Source: Ancylobacter oerskovii (GTDB lineage Bacteria > Pseudomonadota > Alphaproteobacteria > Rhizobiales > Xanthobacteraceae). Taken from it: DNA of 64,000 nucleotides. The position numbers and the translations under genes are program-made. The notes below the pieces were generated by a model that was not told the DNA's origin, did not search any database, and saw only the letters and a program-made list of their open reading frames with translations. Of the stretch, positions 36,329 through 50,657 are shown piece by piece (positions within the stretch are counted from its first letter, which is position 1; each line of letters begins with the position of its first letter). The stretch is from contig NZ_JAHBGB010000006.1 of the NCBI RefSeq assembly GCF_018390555.1, forward strand, positions 62,001-126,000, in the 5' to 3' direction.

Positions 36329-38593
36329 TCAGCCGGCCTGCTGCGCAGGCGCGGTCCTGTCACTGGTTACGAGGTTGGGAAGGCCGCTCCCGGCGCGGGA
36401 GAAGCGCAGGCGAATCCAGGCGCCGCGGCCTTCAGGCGCGTCGGCGAGCTCGATGCCGCCGCCGTGTTCTTCCATGATCTTGCCGACGATGGCGAGGCCG
36501 AGCCCGGTGCCCTTCTCGCGCGTCGTCACATAGGGTTCGAGCAGGCGCGCCCGGTTCTCCACCGGCAGGCCCCTGCCATTGTCGATCACGTCAATGGTGA
36601 CCACCCGCTCATCGGTGGAGAGACCTACCTTGATGCGCGGAGGGGTTATTCGCTCTTCAGGCGTCATGCCTTCAAGGGCTTCCGTGGCGTTCTTCACAAT
36701 ATTGGTGAGCGCCTGCGAAATGAGCCGGCGGTCGAACCGGGCGGTGACGGGCCCCTCGGGCGCATCGAACTGGATGTCGATCTCCGGGTTGCCGACCCGC
36801 ATCAGGAAGACCACCTGGCGGACGGTCTCGGCGACGTCCTGCTCCTCGACCACCGGCTTGGGCATGCGGGCGAAGGAGGAGAACTCGTCCACCATGCGGC
36901 CGATGTCGCCGACCTGGCGGATGATGGTGTCGGTGCACTGGTCGAAGATCTCGCGGTCCTCGCCGATCACCTTGCCGTAGCGCCGGCGCAGGCGCTCCGC
37001 CGAGAGCTGGATGGGGGTCAGCGGGTTCTTGATCTCGTGGGCGATGCGGCGGGCGATGTCCGCCCAGGCGGAGGAACGCTGGGCAACGACCAGCTCGGTG
37101 ATGTCATCCAGCGTGACGACCCAGCCGTGATCGGCCTCGCGCGACTGCTCGGTGGTGAAGCGGACGGCGATCACCCGGTCGCGGCCGTTGCGCGACAGGG
37201 TGGTGTTGCCCTGCACCGTGCGCGGCCCTGCGCCCATGGCCTCGGTCAGCATCGGCGCGATCTCCGGCACGATGTCGCCGAGCGGCTTGCCGAGCGCGTC
37301 CTCCTCGCTGACGCCGAGCATCTTCTCGGCGGGGCGGTTGATGATGGTGGTCGAGCCCGAGGAATCCACGCCGATGACGCCGGCGCCGACGCCCGACAGC
37401 ACGGCTTCCGTGAAGCGGCGGCGGGTGTCGATTTGGTCGCGGGCCTGAACGAGGTCGTTCTGCTGGGTGCGCAGTTCCTGCGTCATCTTGTTGAAGGTCT
37501 CGGCAAGGCTCGACAGGTCGCCCTCCGCCCGGCGCACCGGCACCTCGACATAGAGATTGCCTGCGGCGACGAGATCGGCGGCGCCGATCAGCCGGCGGAT
37601 CGGCGCGACCAGACGGTTGGCGAAATGGATGCCGAGCCACACCGCGCAGAGCAGCACGGTGAGCGAGATCACCGCATAGAGCAGCGCGAAGGCCACCTGC
37701 ACGCCGATGCGCTGCTGCTCGAGATTGCGGTAGTCGGCGACCGCCGCCTGCGTCTCCTTGAGATAGTTGATGACGCGCGGATCGATGGGACGGGCCACAT
37801 AGAGGAACAAATCCCCGAAGTCTTTCAAGGGGATGACCGCGCCGACGAAATCGGCGTCGGTCGGCAGGTAGATGAGCGGCTGCTCCTCGGTCGCGTCCTT
37901 CACGGCGAGGTTGGAGGGCACCACGAATTCGCGGCCGGTGCGGATGGTGGTGCGGTCGACCACGGCGAGGTCGCGCTGGATCACCATCGCCGCCGGCAGG
38001 CCGCGCACCACCGCCTGGGCGGTCATCGCCTGGCGGAAGCGGCTGCGGTCGGTGTCCCAGAGCGGGCGGATGCGCTGCAGGTCGCGCGCCATGCCCATGA
38101 CGTCGCCGCGGATCGAATAGGCGTGCTCGCGCACATAGGTCTGCGCCACCGATACCGCGTTGTCGACGATGGCGCGGGTACGCACCGAGAACCAGCGATC
38201 CAGCCCACGATCTAGCGTGATGCTGGCCAGAAGCGCTACCAGTAGTGCCGGCACCACGGCGACGATGCCGAACAGCCCGACGATGCGCACATGCAGCCGC
38301 GCCGCCGCCCGGCCCCGCCGCCGGGCCTTGACGATGCGCCAGACCTCGCGGCCGATGATGCCGAGGAGGATCAGCGACATCGCGCCGTTGATGCACAGCA
38401 CCACGACGACGATCTCCTGCGACGGCACCAGCGGGGTGATGCCGATCAGGATGATGAAGCTGACCAGTGAGGTGACCAGTGCGGTCAGAACGGCCAGTGG
38501 GGCCAGCCCCCAGAGCGAGAATCGAAAGCCCATGCCCCCGAGATCGGGGGTGTCGCGGGTTTCGGTGTCTCGTGCTCGATCGGTATCCGTCAT
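36329..38593 (-). CDS. ntrY: Sensor histidine kinase NtrY
   Basis: A membrane sensor kinase of 754 aa. Several TM segments lie in the first 110 residues (two near the N-terminus, then KARRRGRAAARLHVRIV and another TM). A periplasmic sensor segment, a further TM and a HAMP linker (ANRLVAPIRRLIGAAD) follow, then a PAS domain, and a kinase core with H519 in [20 protein letters not shown] and KGTGLGLAI. It lies 13 bp upstream of ntrX. NtrY-NtrX systems respond to nitrogen, redox or envelope cues in alphaproteobacteria. Confidence 0.95.
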   Translation of the reverse strand: MTDTDRARDTETRDTPDLGGMGFRFSLWGLAPLAVLTALVTSLVSFIILIGITPLVPSQEIVVVVLCINGAMSLILLGIIGREVWRIVKARRRGRAAARLHVRIVGLFGIVAVVPALLVALLASITLDRGLDRWFSVRTRAIVDNAVSVAQTYVREHAYSIRGDVMGMARDLQRIRPLWDTDRSRFRQAMTAQAVVRGLPAAMVIQRDLAVVDRTTIRTGREFVVPSNLAVKDATEEQPLIYLPTDADFVGAVIPLKDFGDLFLYVARPIDPRVINYLKETQAAVADYRNLEQQRIGVQVAFALLYAVISLTVLLCAVWLGIHFANRLVAPIRRLIGAADLVAAGNLYVEVPVRRAEGDLSSLAETFNKMTQELRTQQNDLVQARDQIDTRRRFTEAVLSGVGAGVIGVDSSGSTTIINRPAEKMLGVSEEDALGKPLGDIVPEIAPMLTEAMGAGPRTVQGNTTLSRNGRDRVIAVRFTTEQSREADHGWVVTLDDITELVVAQRSSAWADIARRIAHEIKNPLTPIQLSAERLRRRYGKVIGEDREIFDQCTDTIIRQVGDIGRMVDEFSSFARMPKPVVEEQDVAETVRQVVFLMRVGNPEIDIQFDAPEGPVTARFDRRLISQALTNIVKNATEALEGMTPEERITPPRIKVGLSTDERVVTIDVIDNGRGLPVENRARLLEPYVTTREKGTGLGLAIVGKIMEEHGGGIELADAPEGRGAWIRLRFSRAGSGLPNLVTSDRTAPAQQAG

Positions 38594-38682
38594 GCCTCAC
38601 CGCAGCGGCGGACGGTTCGATTCGGTCCGGCGCAACTGATGCAGTGAAACGACACTGGTGCAAAAATGTGACATGCGCCAGA

Positions 38683-38706
38683 GCCGGCCGCATTTAATCG
38701 GCCGGC
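38683..38706. repeat. Perfect hairpin between ntrC and ntrY
   Basis: GCCGGCCG (38683-38690) and CGGCCGGC (38699-38706) form an 8-bp perfect stem around an AT-rich 8-nt loop, in the 143-bp gap between the two two-component operons. No adjacent U-tract is present. It may dampen read-through from ntrC or be a protein site. Confidence 0.4.
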
Positions 38707-38736
38707 ATCCACATCACTTGAAGGTCAGCGGGCCTC

Positions 38737-40179
<1,443 letters not shown>

Positions 40180-40186
40180 GGCGCTC

Positions 40187-41397
40187 TCAATTCTTCTCAG
40201 TGCCGCGGGCCGCGCCGCGATACATGGGCATGAGGACTCGGAAGGTGGTGCGGCGCGGCTGGCTGTCGCATTCGATGATGCCGCCATGGTCGCCGACGAT
40301 CTTGGCGACCAAAGCGAGGCCGAGGCCGGTGCCGGTGGGCTTGGTGGTCACGAACGGGTCGAACAGATGCTGCATCAGGTCCTCCGGCACGCCGGGACCG
40401 TTGTCGCGCACGCAGAATTCCAGCGGCAGGCTCACCCGCGTCGCCGAGCCGGGCACGGTGAGCCGCACGCCGGGACGGAAGGCGGTGGTGAGCATGATCT
40501 CGCCATCCGGGCTGTCGCCAATGGCTTCCGCGGCGTTCTTCACCAGATTGAGGAAGATCTGCACGAGCTGGTCGCGGTTCGCCAGCACCGGCGGCAGCGA
40601 GGGGTCGTATTCCTCGACGAAGCGGATGTTGCGGGCGAAGCCGGTGGAGGCCAGCGTGCGCACATGCTCCAGCACCGCATGGATGTTCACCGGCTCGCGC
40701 TCGATCGGGCGCTCGTCGGAGAATACCTCCATGCGGTCGACCAGCTTGACGATGCGGTCGGCCTCGTCGGTGATCAGCCGGGTGAGCGAGCGGTCATCGT
40801 CGCTGGCGTTGAGCTCCAGCAACTGCGCCGCGCCGCGAATGCCCGAGAGTGGGTTCTTGATCTCGTGCGCCAGCATCGAGGCCAGCGCGGTGACGGAACG
40901 GGCGGCGCCGCGATGGGTGAGCTGGCGGTCCATCTTGTCGGCGATGGTGCGCTCCTGCAGCATCACCACCACATGGCCGGGCGCCTCCGGCAGCGGCGCG
41001 ACGTGGATGTCGACGATGCGCTCGCCGCCATTGCGCGGCGTGCCGAGATCGACGCGATACTCGTTGACCGCCGCGCCGGAGTTGCGGACCTGCTCGACCA
41101 GCGCCAGCAGCGGGCTGCCGAACGGAATGAATTCCTGCAGGCGATGCCGGGCGAGGACGGCGTGGCCGGCCTCGAAGAAGGCTTCGGCGGCGACGTTGGC
41201 CTCGATCAGGTGGTCGTCGTCCGAAACCGTGAACACCGGATGCGGCAGCGCGTTCACCACCGCCTCCGACATGGCCGGGCTGCCGGCCTCCAGGCCGGGG
41301 GACGCGCCCTTCGCGGCCAGCTTGCGGGGCGCCGGAGCCTTGGTCTCCCCTCCCTTGGCCTCCCCTCCCTTGGCCGCGGCATCGGTCTTGAGCGTCT

Positions 41398-41401
<4 letters not shown>
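40187..41401 (-). CDS. ntrB: Nitrogen sensor kinase NtrB
   Basis: A soluble histidine kinase/phosphatase controlled by PII. The product is 404 aa: an N-terminal Lys/Ala/Gly-rich tail that includes a duplicated KGGE unit (11-18), PAS domain about 45-150, phosphoacceptor H179 in [14 protein letters not shown], then the ATPase motifs [17 protein letters not shown] and GTGLGLAL. It starts at ATG 41401 in an ATGA overlap with dusB, with GGAG 9 nt upstream. The dusB-ntrB-ntrC order is conserved in Alphaproteobacteria. Confidence 0.96.
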
Positions 41402-42429
<1,028 letters not shown>

Positions 42430-42625
42430 GCGGTGATCACTCGGTGCACACGAAATGAGCCCAGAGGGCGGTGCCTACATAATAGACAGTCGGGGCTCGC
42501 CATCAAGCCTCTACCGCCAGATGCTTCGAAACTTTTGCACGGCCGTGCCGCTTTTGCGCTAAACGGGAAGCCGGGGCAAGGCCCGGACGCGTGCGCCGCA
42601 GCATGGCGACGGGCCCTGCCCGCGC

Positions 42626-43888
42626 GTGGAGGCGGAGTTGCGGGCGGACGACGTGCAGGTGAGCGGGGCGCGGGACGAAGCGGTGGACGCGACGGCGGAT
42701 GTCGTGGTGGTGGCGGCGGGGCGCGGCACCCGCGCCGGCGAGGGGCTGCCGAAGCAGTACCGCCCCATTGGCGGGCGCCCGCTGCTGCGCCACACGCTGG
42801 AGCGCTTCCTCGGCCAGCCCGGCATCCGCCGGGTGGTGACGGTGATCGACCCTGCCCATGCCGAGCTCTATGCCGCGGCGACGCAGGGGCTTTCGGGTGC
42901 CGGCGGCGCCCGCCTCGCGGCACCGGTGACGGGGGGCGCGACCCGGCAGGCCTCGGTGCGCGCCGGGCTGGAGGCGCTGGCGGAGGATCCGCCCGAGCTG
43001 GTGCTGATCCACGACGCCGCCCGCCCCTTCGTCTCGGCGCGGCTGGTGGCCGATGCGCTGGAGACGGCCGCGCGGCATGGGGCGGCGGTGCCGGTGCTGC
43101 GGCTTGTCGACACGGTGAAGCGCTGGGAGGCGGACGGCTTCGTGGTCTCCGGCCCCGACCGGGACCTGCTGCGCAGCGTGCAGACGCCGCAGAGCTTTCG
43201 CTACGCCCTGATTCGCGAGGCGCATCGCGCGCTCGCCGGGCGCGACGACCTCACCGACGACGCCGCGGTGGCGGATGCCGCCGGGCATCGGGTGGCGAGC
43301 TTCACCGGCGATGCCGCCAATCTCAAACTGACGACGCCGGAGGATTTCGTGGGCGCCGAACGGGTTCTTGCGCGGGAACTTCGCGACCTCGCCGATGTGC
43401 GCAGCGCCACCGGCTATGACGTGCACGCCTTCGGCGAGGGCGACCATGTGATGCTGGGCGGCATCGCCATTCCCTTCGGGCGCGGGCTGGCCGGCCATTC
43501 CGACGCCGATGTGGTGCTGCACGCGCTGACCGATGCGCTGCTCGGTACCATCGGCGCCGAGGATATCGGCTTCCATTTCCCGCCCTCCAAGCCGGAATGG
43601 AAGGGGGCGGCCTCCGACCAGTTCCTGCGCCACGCGGTGGACCTCGTCGCGGCCAAGGGCGGGCGGGTGGCGCATCTCGACGCCACCATCGTCTGCGAGG
43701 AGCCGAAGATCGGCCCGCATCGCCAGGCGATGCGCGAGCGGATCGCCGGGATCGCCGGGCTTCCGGTGGCGCGGGTGAGCGTGAAGGCGACCACCAGCGA
43801 GCGGCTGGGCTTCACCGGCCGGCGCGAGGGCATCGCCGCGCTCGCCACCGCCACGGTGCGGCTGCCCTTCACGGAGGACGGGGAATGA
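42626..43888 (+). CDS. ispDF: Bifunctional MEP-pathway enzyme IspDF
   Basis: Combines two steps of isoprenoid precursor synthesis: CDP-ME formation (IspD) and MEcPP formation (IspF). The product is 420 aa. IspD spans about 23-250 with [19 protein letters not shown] and HDAARPF. IspF spans about 258-415 with [11 protein letters not shown] and [11 protein letters not shown], where D-x-H and the following His bind zinc. Fusion is typical of Alphaproteobacteria. Several GTG codons could be the start; the farthest upstream is used. The 3' end overlaps cinA (ATGA). Confidence 0.95.
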   Translation: MEAELRADDVQVSGARDEAVDATADVVVVAAGRGTRAGEGLPKQYRPIGGRPLLRHTLERFLGQPGIRRVVTVIDPAHAELYAAATQGLSGAGGARLAAPVTGGATRQASVRAGLEALAEDPPELVLIHDAARPFVSARLVADALETAARHGAAVPVLRLVDTVKRWEADGFVVSGPDRDLLRSVQTPQSFRYALIREAHRALAGRDDLTDDAAVADAAGHRVASFTGDAANLKLTTPEDFVGAERVLARELRDLADVRSATGYDVHAFGEGDHVMLGGIAIPFGRGLAGHSDADVVLHALTDALLGTIGAEDIGFHFPPSKPEWKGAASDQFLRHAVDLVAAKGGRVAHLDATIVCEEPKIGPHRQAMRERIAGIAGLPVARVSVKATTSERLGFTGRREGIAALATATVRLPFTEDGE

Positions 43889-44373
43889 ACGATCGCGATG
43901 CGCTCGCCAGCCGGGTGCTGGAGCTGTGCCGGGCCCGCGGCCTCACCGTGGCGACGGCGGAATCCTGCACCGGCGGGCTGGTCAGCGGGGCGCTGACCGA
44001 GATCGCCGGCTCGTCCGACGTGGTGGACCGGGCCTTCGTCACCTATTCCAACGCCGCAAAGGTGGCGGTGCTCGGCGTCTCCGAGGCGACGCTGGCGGCG
44101 CATGGCGCGGTGAGCGAGGAGACGGCGCGGGAGATGGTGGCCGGGCTGCTGAAGGTGGCCGGCACCTCGCTCGGCGTCTCCGTCACCGGCATCGCCGGGC
44201 CGGGCGGCGGTTCGCCGCAGAAGCCGGTCGGGCTGGTACATTTCGCCGCCGCGCGGGCCGATGGCCGGGTGATCGTGCGGCGCGAGGTGTTCGCCGGCGA
44301 GGACCGCACCGGCGTGCGCGCCCGTTCGGTGATGACGGCGCTGGATATGCTGGCGGAACTGGCGGAAGGCTAG
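43885..44373 (+). CDS. CinA C-terminal domain / NMN amidohydrolase (PncC-like)
   Basis: Predicted to deamidate nicotinamide mononucleotide for NAD recycling. The product is 162 aa, only the CinA C-terminal domain, without the N-terminal pyrophosphatase domain. Motifs are [21 protein letters not shown] near the N-terminus, [10 protein letters not shown], and [17 protein letters not shown]. It starts within the ispDF stop codon (ATGA), so it is translationally coupled; this pairing is common in rhizobia. It converges on the COQ10-like gene 49 bp away. Confidence 0.93.
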   Translation: MNDRDALASRVLELCRARGLTVATAESCTGGLVSGALTEIAGSSDVVDRAFVTYSNAAKVAVLGVSEATLAAHGAVSEETAREMVAGLLKVAGTSLGVSVTGIAGPGGGSPQKPVGLVHFAAARADGRVIVRREVFAGEDRTGVRARSVMTALDMLAELAEG

Positions 44374-44422
44374 ACGCGCTCCACGCCACGGCCGCCGCCG
44401 CCGCGCGGCCGAGGGAGCGGCC

Positions 44423-44881
44423 TCAGGCCAATGTGCCGTAGACGATATCGGCGCGCTTCTCGAACGCCTCGGCGAAGCGGCGGAAGGCGGCGTCGAACAT
44501 CGCCCCCATCAGCATGCCGAGCGTGCGCGAGCGGAACTCGTAATCGATGAAGAACTCGACCTCGCAGGACCGCTCGCCGGTCTGGCGGAAGGTCCAGCGA
44601 TTCTCCAGCCGGCTGAACGGGCCGTCGAGATATTCCACCACGATGGTGAGGCGCGGCCTGTCGAGCGTCACCCGGCTGGTGAAGCTCTCGCGGAACAGCT
44701 TGTAGGCGACGCTCATATCGGCGACGAGGATGTCGATCCCCTCCCCGCTCGCCACCTTCCGGCGCACATGCAGGCTCTCGCAGAGCGGCACGAATTCCGG
44801 GTAGCGCTCGACATCGGCGACGAGATCGAACATGTCGGCGGCCGAGTGCCGGACCTGCCGCTTGCTGCGGAACGAGGGCAT
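44423..44881 (-). CDS. COQ10/RatA-like START-domain protein
   Basis: The product is 152 aa, a single START/polyketide-cyclase domain. It matches the family that includes yeast Coq10, a ubiquinone-binding protein needed for respiration, and the E. coli protein annotated RatA. The start MPSFRSKRQVRHSAADMFDLVADVERYPEFVPLC is typical. In Alphaproteobacteria it follows lipA, here with 3 bp between. A role in quinone handling is more likely than toxin activity, because no antitoxin gene adjoins. Confidence 0.88.
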   Translation of the reverse strand: MPSFRSKRQVRHSAADMFDLVADVERYPEFVPLCESLHVRRKVASGEGIDILVADMSVAYKLFRESFTSRVTLDRPRLTIVVEYLDGPFSRLENRWTFRQTGERSCEVEFFIDYEFRSRTLGMLMGAMFDAAFRRFAEAFEKRADIVYGTLA

Positions 44882-44884
44882 GGC

Positions 44885-45871
44885 TCAGGCGGGCGAGAGC
44901 GCAGGAGCCGCGGTGCCGAGCTTGCCCGCCCGCGCCGCGCGCAGCCGGGCGAAATCCTCGCCGGCATGGTGCGAGGAGCGGGTCAGCGGGCTCGACGAGA
45001 CCATCAGGAAGCCCTTGGCATAGGCGATGGTCTCGTAGGACTTGAACTCCTCCGGCGTCACGAAGGCCATCACCGGGTGATGCTTGCGGGTGGGCTGCAG
45101 GTACTGGCCGATGGTCATGAAATCGATATCCGCCGAGCGGAAATCGTCCATCAGCTGCAGCACCTCGTTACGGACCTCGCCGAGGCCGACCATGATGCCG
45201 GACTTGGTGAAGATCGACGGATCGAGCTCCTTCACCCGCTGCAGCAGCCGCAGCGAATGGAAGTAGCGCGCGCCGGGCCGCACCTTGAGATAGAGCGAGG
45301 GCACGCATTCGAGATTGTGGTTGAACACGTCCGGCTTCGCCTCGACCACCACTTCCAGCGCGCCGTCCTTGCGCAGGAAATCCGGGGTGAGGATCTCGAT
45401 GGTGGTGCCGGGGCTGGTGGCGCGAATGGCGCGGATGGTGCGGGCGAAATGCTCGGCCCCGCCATCGGCGAGGTCGTCGCGGTCCACCGAGGTGACGACG
45501 ACATGTTCGAGGCCGAGGCGGGCCACCGCGTCCGCCACCTTCTGCGGCTCGTCGCGGTCGAGCGGGCCGGGCATGCCGGTGCGGACGTTGCAGAAGGCAC
45601 AGGCGCGCGTGCAGGTGTCGCCCATGATCATGAAGGTGGCGTGCTTCTTCTGCCAGCACTCGCCGATATTCGGGCAGCTGGCCTCCTCGCACACGGTGAC
45701 GAGGCCGCCGGCGCGCACGATGTTCGCCGTCTCCTGCCAGGCGGGATTGCCGGGCGCGCGCACGCGGATCCAGTCCGGCTTCTTCAGAGCCGGGGTCTCG
45801 GGCCGGTTCACCTTCTCGGGGTGGCGGGGCTTTTCGAGAGCGCGGTTCAAAGTGTTGAGGACGGTGACCAT
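44885..45871 (-). CDS. lipA: Lipoyl synthase
   Basis: A radical SAM enzyme that inserts two sulfurs into octanoyl groups on lipoyl domains. The product is 328 aa. The auxiliary cluster Cys are 61, 66 and 72 (C-x4-C-x5-C in [12 protein letters not shown]). The radical SAM Cys are 87, 91 and 94 (CTRACAFC). It is encoded just downstream of the PDH operon, whose E1-beta and E2 carry the lipoyl domains it modifies. A 127-bp gap separates it from the GlsB-like gene. Confidence 0.97.
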   Translation of the reverse strand: MVTVLNTLNRALEKPRHPEKVNRPETPALKKPDWIRVRAPGNPAWQETANIVRAGGLVTVCEEASCPNIGECWQKKHATFMIMGDTCTRACAFCNVRTGMPGPLDRDEPQKVADAVARLGLEHVVVTSVDRDDLADGGAEHFARTIRAIRATSPGTTIEILTPDFLRKDGALEVVVEAKPDVFNHNLECVPSLYLKVRPGARYFHSLRLLQRVKELDPSIFTKSGIMVGLGEVRNEVLQLMDDFRSADIDFMTIGQYLQPTRKHHPVMAFVTPEEFKSYETIAYAKGFLMVSSSPLTRSSHHAGEDFARLRAARAGKLGTAAPALSPA

Positions 45872-45998
45872 GCAGTGCCCGATTCCGTTGGAGTTCGGCC
45901 CGTACGCGTTGCGCCTTCACACTTAGTCGCTGTGTGACGGCCGGGAAACCCCGCCTTGCGGAGGGGAGACCCGAGCCGGACGCAGGACAGCCGCGCCG

Positions 45999-46274
45999 TC
46001 AGCGGCTGCGAAGCTTGCGCCAGATGAACAGCACGATGATGGCGCCGACGGTGGCGGCGATCAGGGTGCGGAAGAAGCCGAACACCGGGATGTCGACCAG
46101 CTCGGCGAGATATTTGCCGACGAAGGCGCCGATCAGGCCGAACAGCAGGTTGGCGAACAGGCCGTGATCGCTCTCGGTGACACGCTCGGCGATCCAGCCG
46201 GCGAGCAGGCCGATGATGATCATGGTGAACCAGCCGACACCCGGCTGGTTCGCGACGGCGGCGAAGCTTTCCAT
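45999..46274 (-). CDS. GlsB/YeaQ/YmgE-family membrane protein
   Basis: The product is 91 aa with three glycine-rich TM helices (about 15-32, 40-58 and 66-84). The family shares the Gly-zipper-like pattern seen in IIGLLAGWIAERV and LIGAFVGKYLAE. Members are often described as stress-associated small membrane proteins, but no biochemical role is settled. It lies between lpd and lipA on the same strand; transcription with them is possible. Confidence 0.85.
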   Translation of the reverse strand: MESFAAVANQPGVGWFTMIIIGLLAGWIAERVTESDHGLFANLLFGLIGAFVGKYLAELVDIPVFGFFRTLIAATVGAIIVLFIWRKLRSR

Positions 46275-46314
46275 GGACGATTCCTACCCCTGCCGATCGG
46301 CCCCGAAGGCCCCC

Positions 46315-47730
46315 TCAGATGTGGATGGCGCGCCCATAAGCGGCGAGCACGCTCTCATGCATGGTCTCAGAAACCGTCGGGTGCGGGAAGACGGCGTTGA
46401 TCAGCTCTTCCTCGGTGGTTTCGAGATTCATGGCGAGCACGAAGCCCTGGATCATCTCGGTCACTTCGGCACCGACCAGATGAGCGCCGAGCAACTGGCC
46501 GGTCTTGGCGTCGAAGATGGTCTTGACGAGACCTTCCGCCTCGCCCAGCGCCACCGCCTTGCCATTGCCGATGAAGGGGAAGCGGCCGACCTTGACCTCG
46601 TAGCCGGCTTCCTTGGCCTTCTTCTCGGTGAGGCCGACGGACGCCACCTGCGGCATGCAATAGGTGCAGCCGGGGATCATCAGCTTGTCCATCGGATGGG
46701 CGTGCTTGCCGGCGATGCCCTCGACGCAGATCACGCCTTCATGCTCGGCCTTGTGCGCCAGCATGGGCGGGCCGGCGACGTCGCCAATGGCATAGATGCC
46801 CGGCACATTGGTGCGGCACAGGCCATCGATGACTACGCAGCCGCGATCGGTCTTCACGCCGAGCTTCTCGAGGCCGAGATTCTCGATATTGCCGACCACG
46901 CCGACCGCCGAGATGAGACGGTCCGCCGCCAGGGTGACGGTCTTGCCGTCGGCGGTCTCGACGGTGGCGCTGACGTTGTCCGCGCCCTTCACCACCTTCG
47001 ACACCTTGGCGCCGGTGAGGATCTTGATGCCCTGCTTCTCGAAGCGCTTGCGGGCGTGATCGGCGATCTCCTCGTCCTCGACAGGGAGGATCTGCGGGAG
47101 CAGCTCGATGATGGTCACGTCTGAGCCCATCGCCTTGTAGAAGGAGGCGAATTCGACGCCGATGGCGCCCGAGCCCATGATGAGCAGCGACTTCGGCACG
47201 CTGGCCGGCGCCAGCGCGTCGAAATAGGTCCAGATCAGCTTGCTGTCCGGCTCGATGCCCGGCAGCGCGCGCGGGCGGGCGCCGGTGGCGACGATGATGT
47301 TCTTGGCGGTGTATTCGCCGGCGCCGAGGGCGCCCTTGGGCGCGCCATCGGTGGCGGCGACCGACACCTTGCCGGGCGCGGTGAGGGTGGCCTGGCCCCA
47401 GATCACCTCGACCTTGTTCTTCTTCAGGAGGAAGCCGACGCCGTTGCTCATCTGGCTGGCGATGCCGCGCGAGCGCTTCACCACCCCGGCGATGTCGACG
47501 CCGAACTTCTCGGCGACGAGGCCGTAATCCTTGGCGTGCTCGATATAGTGGAAGATCTCCGCCGAGCGCAGCAGCGCCTTGGCCGGGATGCAGCCCCAGT
47601 TCGGGCAGATGCCGCCCATGTACTGGCGCTCCACCACGCCGACCTTGAGCCCGAGCTGGGCGGCGCGGATGGCGGCGACATAGCCGCCGGGGCCGGAGCC
47701 GATGATGAGGAGGTCGTAGGAAGCGGCCAT
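46315..47730 (-). CDS. lpdA: Dihydrolipoyl dehydrogenase (E3)
   Basis: The flavoprotein that reoxidises lipoyl groups of the PDH complex. The product is 471 aa: FAD motif LLIIGSGPGGYVAA, redox-active pair in GGICPNWGCIPAK (C-x4-C), NAD motif LLIMGSGAIGVEFA, second FAD segment YAIGDVAG, and the C-terminal catalytic HPTVSE at the dimer interface. The ATG at 47730 fits the family N-terminus. It is the last enzyme gene of the pdh operon. Confidence 0.96.
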   Translation of the reverse strand: MAASYDLLIIGSGPGGYVAAIRAAQLGLKVGVVERQYMGGICPNWGCIPAKALLRSAEIFHYIEHAKDYGLVAEKFGVDIAGVVKRSRGIASQMSNGVGFLLKKNKVEVIWGQATLTAPGKVSVAATDGAPKGALGAGEYTAKNIIVATGARPRALPGIEPDSKLIWTYFDALAPASVPKSLLIMGSGAIGVEFASFYKAMGSDVTIIELLPQILPVEDEEIADHARKRFEKQGIKILTGAKVSKVVKGADNVSATVETADGKTVTLAADRLISAVGVVGNIENLGLEKLGVKTDRGCVVIDGLCRTNVPGIYAIGDVAGPPMLAHKAEHEGVICVEGIAGKHAHPMDKLMIPGCTYCMPQVASVGLTEKKAKEAGYEVKVGRFPFIGNGKAVALGEAEGLVKTIFDAKTGQLLGAHLVGAEVTEMIQGFVLAMNLETTEEELINAVFPHPTVSETMHESVLAAYGRAIHI

Positions 47731-47841
47731 CTGGGTTGTTCCGTCATGCACCGGGGCCGCGCGGGCGGTTCGCGCCGGCAGGCCCCTCGCGAAGGTGGAG
47801 GCCGGGACGGCTGCCCCGGCCATGACGAGATCGGCGGTCGC

Positions 47842-49197
47842 TCAGACCAGCATCGACATCGGCTTCTCGATCAGCGCCTTGAAGGCGGTGAGAAGCTGCG
47901 CGCCCATGGCGCCGTCCATGACGCGGTGGTCGCAGGAGATCGTCACCGTCATCACCGTGGCGACGGCGAGCTCGCCCTTCTTCACCACCGCCCGCTGCTC
48001 GCTGGCGCCCACCGCTAGGATGGTGGCGTGCGGCGGGTTGATGATGGCGGTGAAGTCCTTGATCCCGAACATGCCGAGATTGGAGATCGCCGAGGAGCCG
48101 CCCTGGTACTCGTTCGGCGCCAGCTTCTTGTTGCGGGCGCGGATGGCGAGGTCGCGGGTCTCGTTGGAGATCGCCGACAGGGACTTGGTCTCCGCCTTGC
48201 GGATGATCGGGGTGAGCAGGCCCTTGCCGCCGTCGATCGCCACCGCGACGCCGATGTCGGAGTGCTTCAGCTTGAGGTAGCGGTCGCCGCCCCACACCAT
48301 GTTGGCGTCCGGCACCTGCTGGAAGGCCAGCGCATAGGCCTTGATGACGAAGTCGTTGACCGAGAGCTTGTAGGACGGCTTGCCGTCCTTCTCCGGCGCG
48401 GCCTTGTTCAGGGTCTCGCGGAGCTTGAGCAACTCGTCCACGTCGCAATCGACGGTGAGGTAGAAGGTCGGCACCGTCTGGCGGGCCTCGGTCATGCGCT
48501 GGGCGATGACGCGGCGCATGCCGTCGAGCGGGATCTCCTCATAGGTGCCGGCCTCGTAATAGGCCTTGACCTGATCGAGCAGCGCGCCGGGGGCCGGGGC
48601 GGGCTTGGCGGCCGGGGTCGCAGCGGCGGGCGCCGCGGGCGCCGCGGCAGCCGGCTTGGTGGCGCCGGGCGTCGCGGTGCCGATGTCGGCGGCGACGATG
48701 CGGCCGCGCGGGCCGGAGCCCTTCACGGTCGACAGGTCGACGCCCTTGTCCCTGGCGAGGCGGCGGGCCAGCGGCGAGGCGAAGACGCGCTCGCCGGTAG
48801 CGACCGGTGCCGGCGCAGCGGCAGCCGGAGCCGGTGCCGCGACGGGAGCGGCGGCGGGTTCGGCCGGCTTCGGCGCTTCGGCGACGGGCGCCGGAGCCGC
48901 TGCGGCCGGTGTCGGGGCGGAGGCGCCGCCGGCGGCGACCGCCTTGGCGTCCTCGCCGTCAGTGGCGAGCACGGCGATGAGCTGGTTCACCGGCACGTCC
49001 GCCGTGCCTTCCGGCACCAGGATCTTCGCCAGCGTGCCCTCGTCGATGGCCTCGACTTCCATCGTGGCCTTGTCGGTCTCGATCTCGGCGATCACGTCGC
49101 CGGGCGCGACCTTGTCGCCTTCCTTCTTGAGCCACTTGGCGAGGTTGCCCTTCTCCATGGTGGGAGACAGGGCCGGCATGAGGATCTCGATCGGCAT
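47842..49197 (-). CDS. pdhC: Pyruvate dehydrogenase E2 (dihydrolipoyl acetyltransferase)
   Basis: The core of the PDH complex. The product is 451 aa: one lipoyl domain (1-80, lipoylated Lys in [13 protein letters not shown]), an Ala/Pro linker (about 85-135), a peripheral subunit-binding domain ([17 protein letters not shown]), a second linker, and the catalytic acyltransferase domain ending with the active site [11 protein letters not shown]. It sits 24 bp after pdhB. Confidence 0.96.
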   Translation of the reverse strand: MPIEILMPALSPTMEKGNLAKWLKKEGDKVAPGDVIAEIETDKATMEVEAIDEGTLAKILVPEGTADVPVNQLIAVLATDGEDAKAVAAGGASAPTPAAAAPAPVAEAPKPAEPAAAPVAAPAPAAAAPAPVATGERVFASPLARRLARDKGVDLSTVKGSGPRGRIVAADIGTATPGATKPAAAAPAAPAAATPAAKPAPAPGALLDQVKAYYEAGTYEEIPLDGMRRVIAQRMTEARQTVPTFYLTVDCDVDELLKLRETLNKAAPEKDGKPSYKLSVNDFVIKAYALAFQQVPDANMVWGGDRYLKLKHSDIGVAVAIDGGKGLLTPIIRKAETKSLSAISNETRDLAIRARNKKLAPNEYQGGSSAISNLGMFGIKDFTAIINPPHATILAVGASEQRAVVKKGELAVATVMTVTISCDHRVMDGAMGAQLLTAFKALIEKPMSMLV

Positions 49198-49221
49198 ATC
49201 TGCTCTCCGTCCTCAGCAGCT

Positions 49222-50619
<1,398 letters not shown>

Positions 50620-50657
50620 GGCGGCGTTCCCCAAAGAACGAGCGTCGAGATCGCGCG

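Noticed and set aside
31723-36477. A very long plus-strand open frame (over 1500 codons) opposite trkH, trkA, ntrX and the transaminase
   Set aside because: It is a shadow of GC-rich codon bias. Composition is His/Arg/Gln/Ala-rich with no domain, and the opposite strand encodes well-conserved genes throughout. Similar antisense frames at 17330-19999, 20041-21795, 24553-27000 and 28093-30816 were rejected for the same reason.
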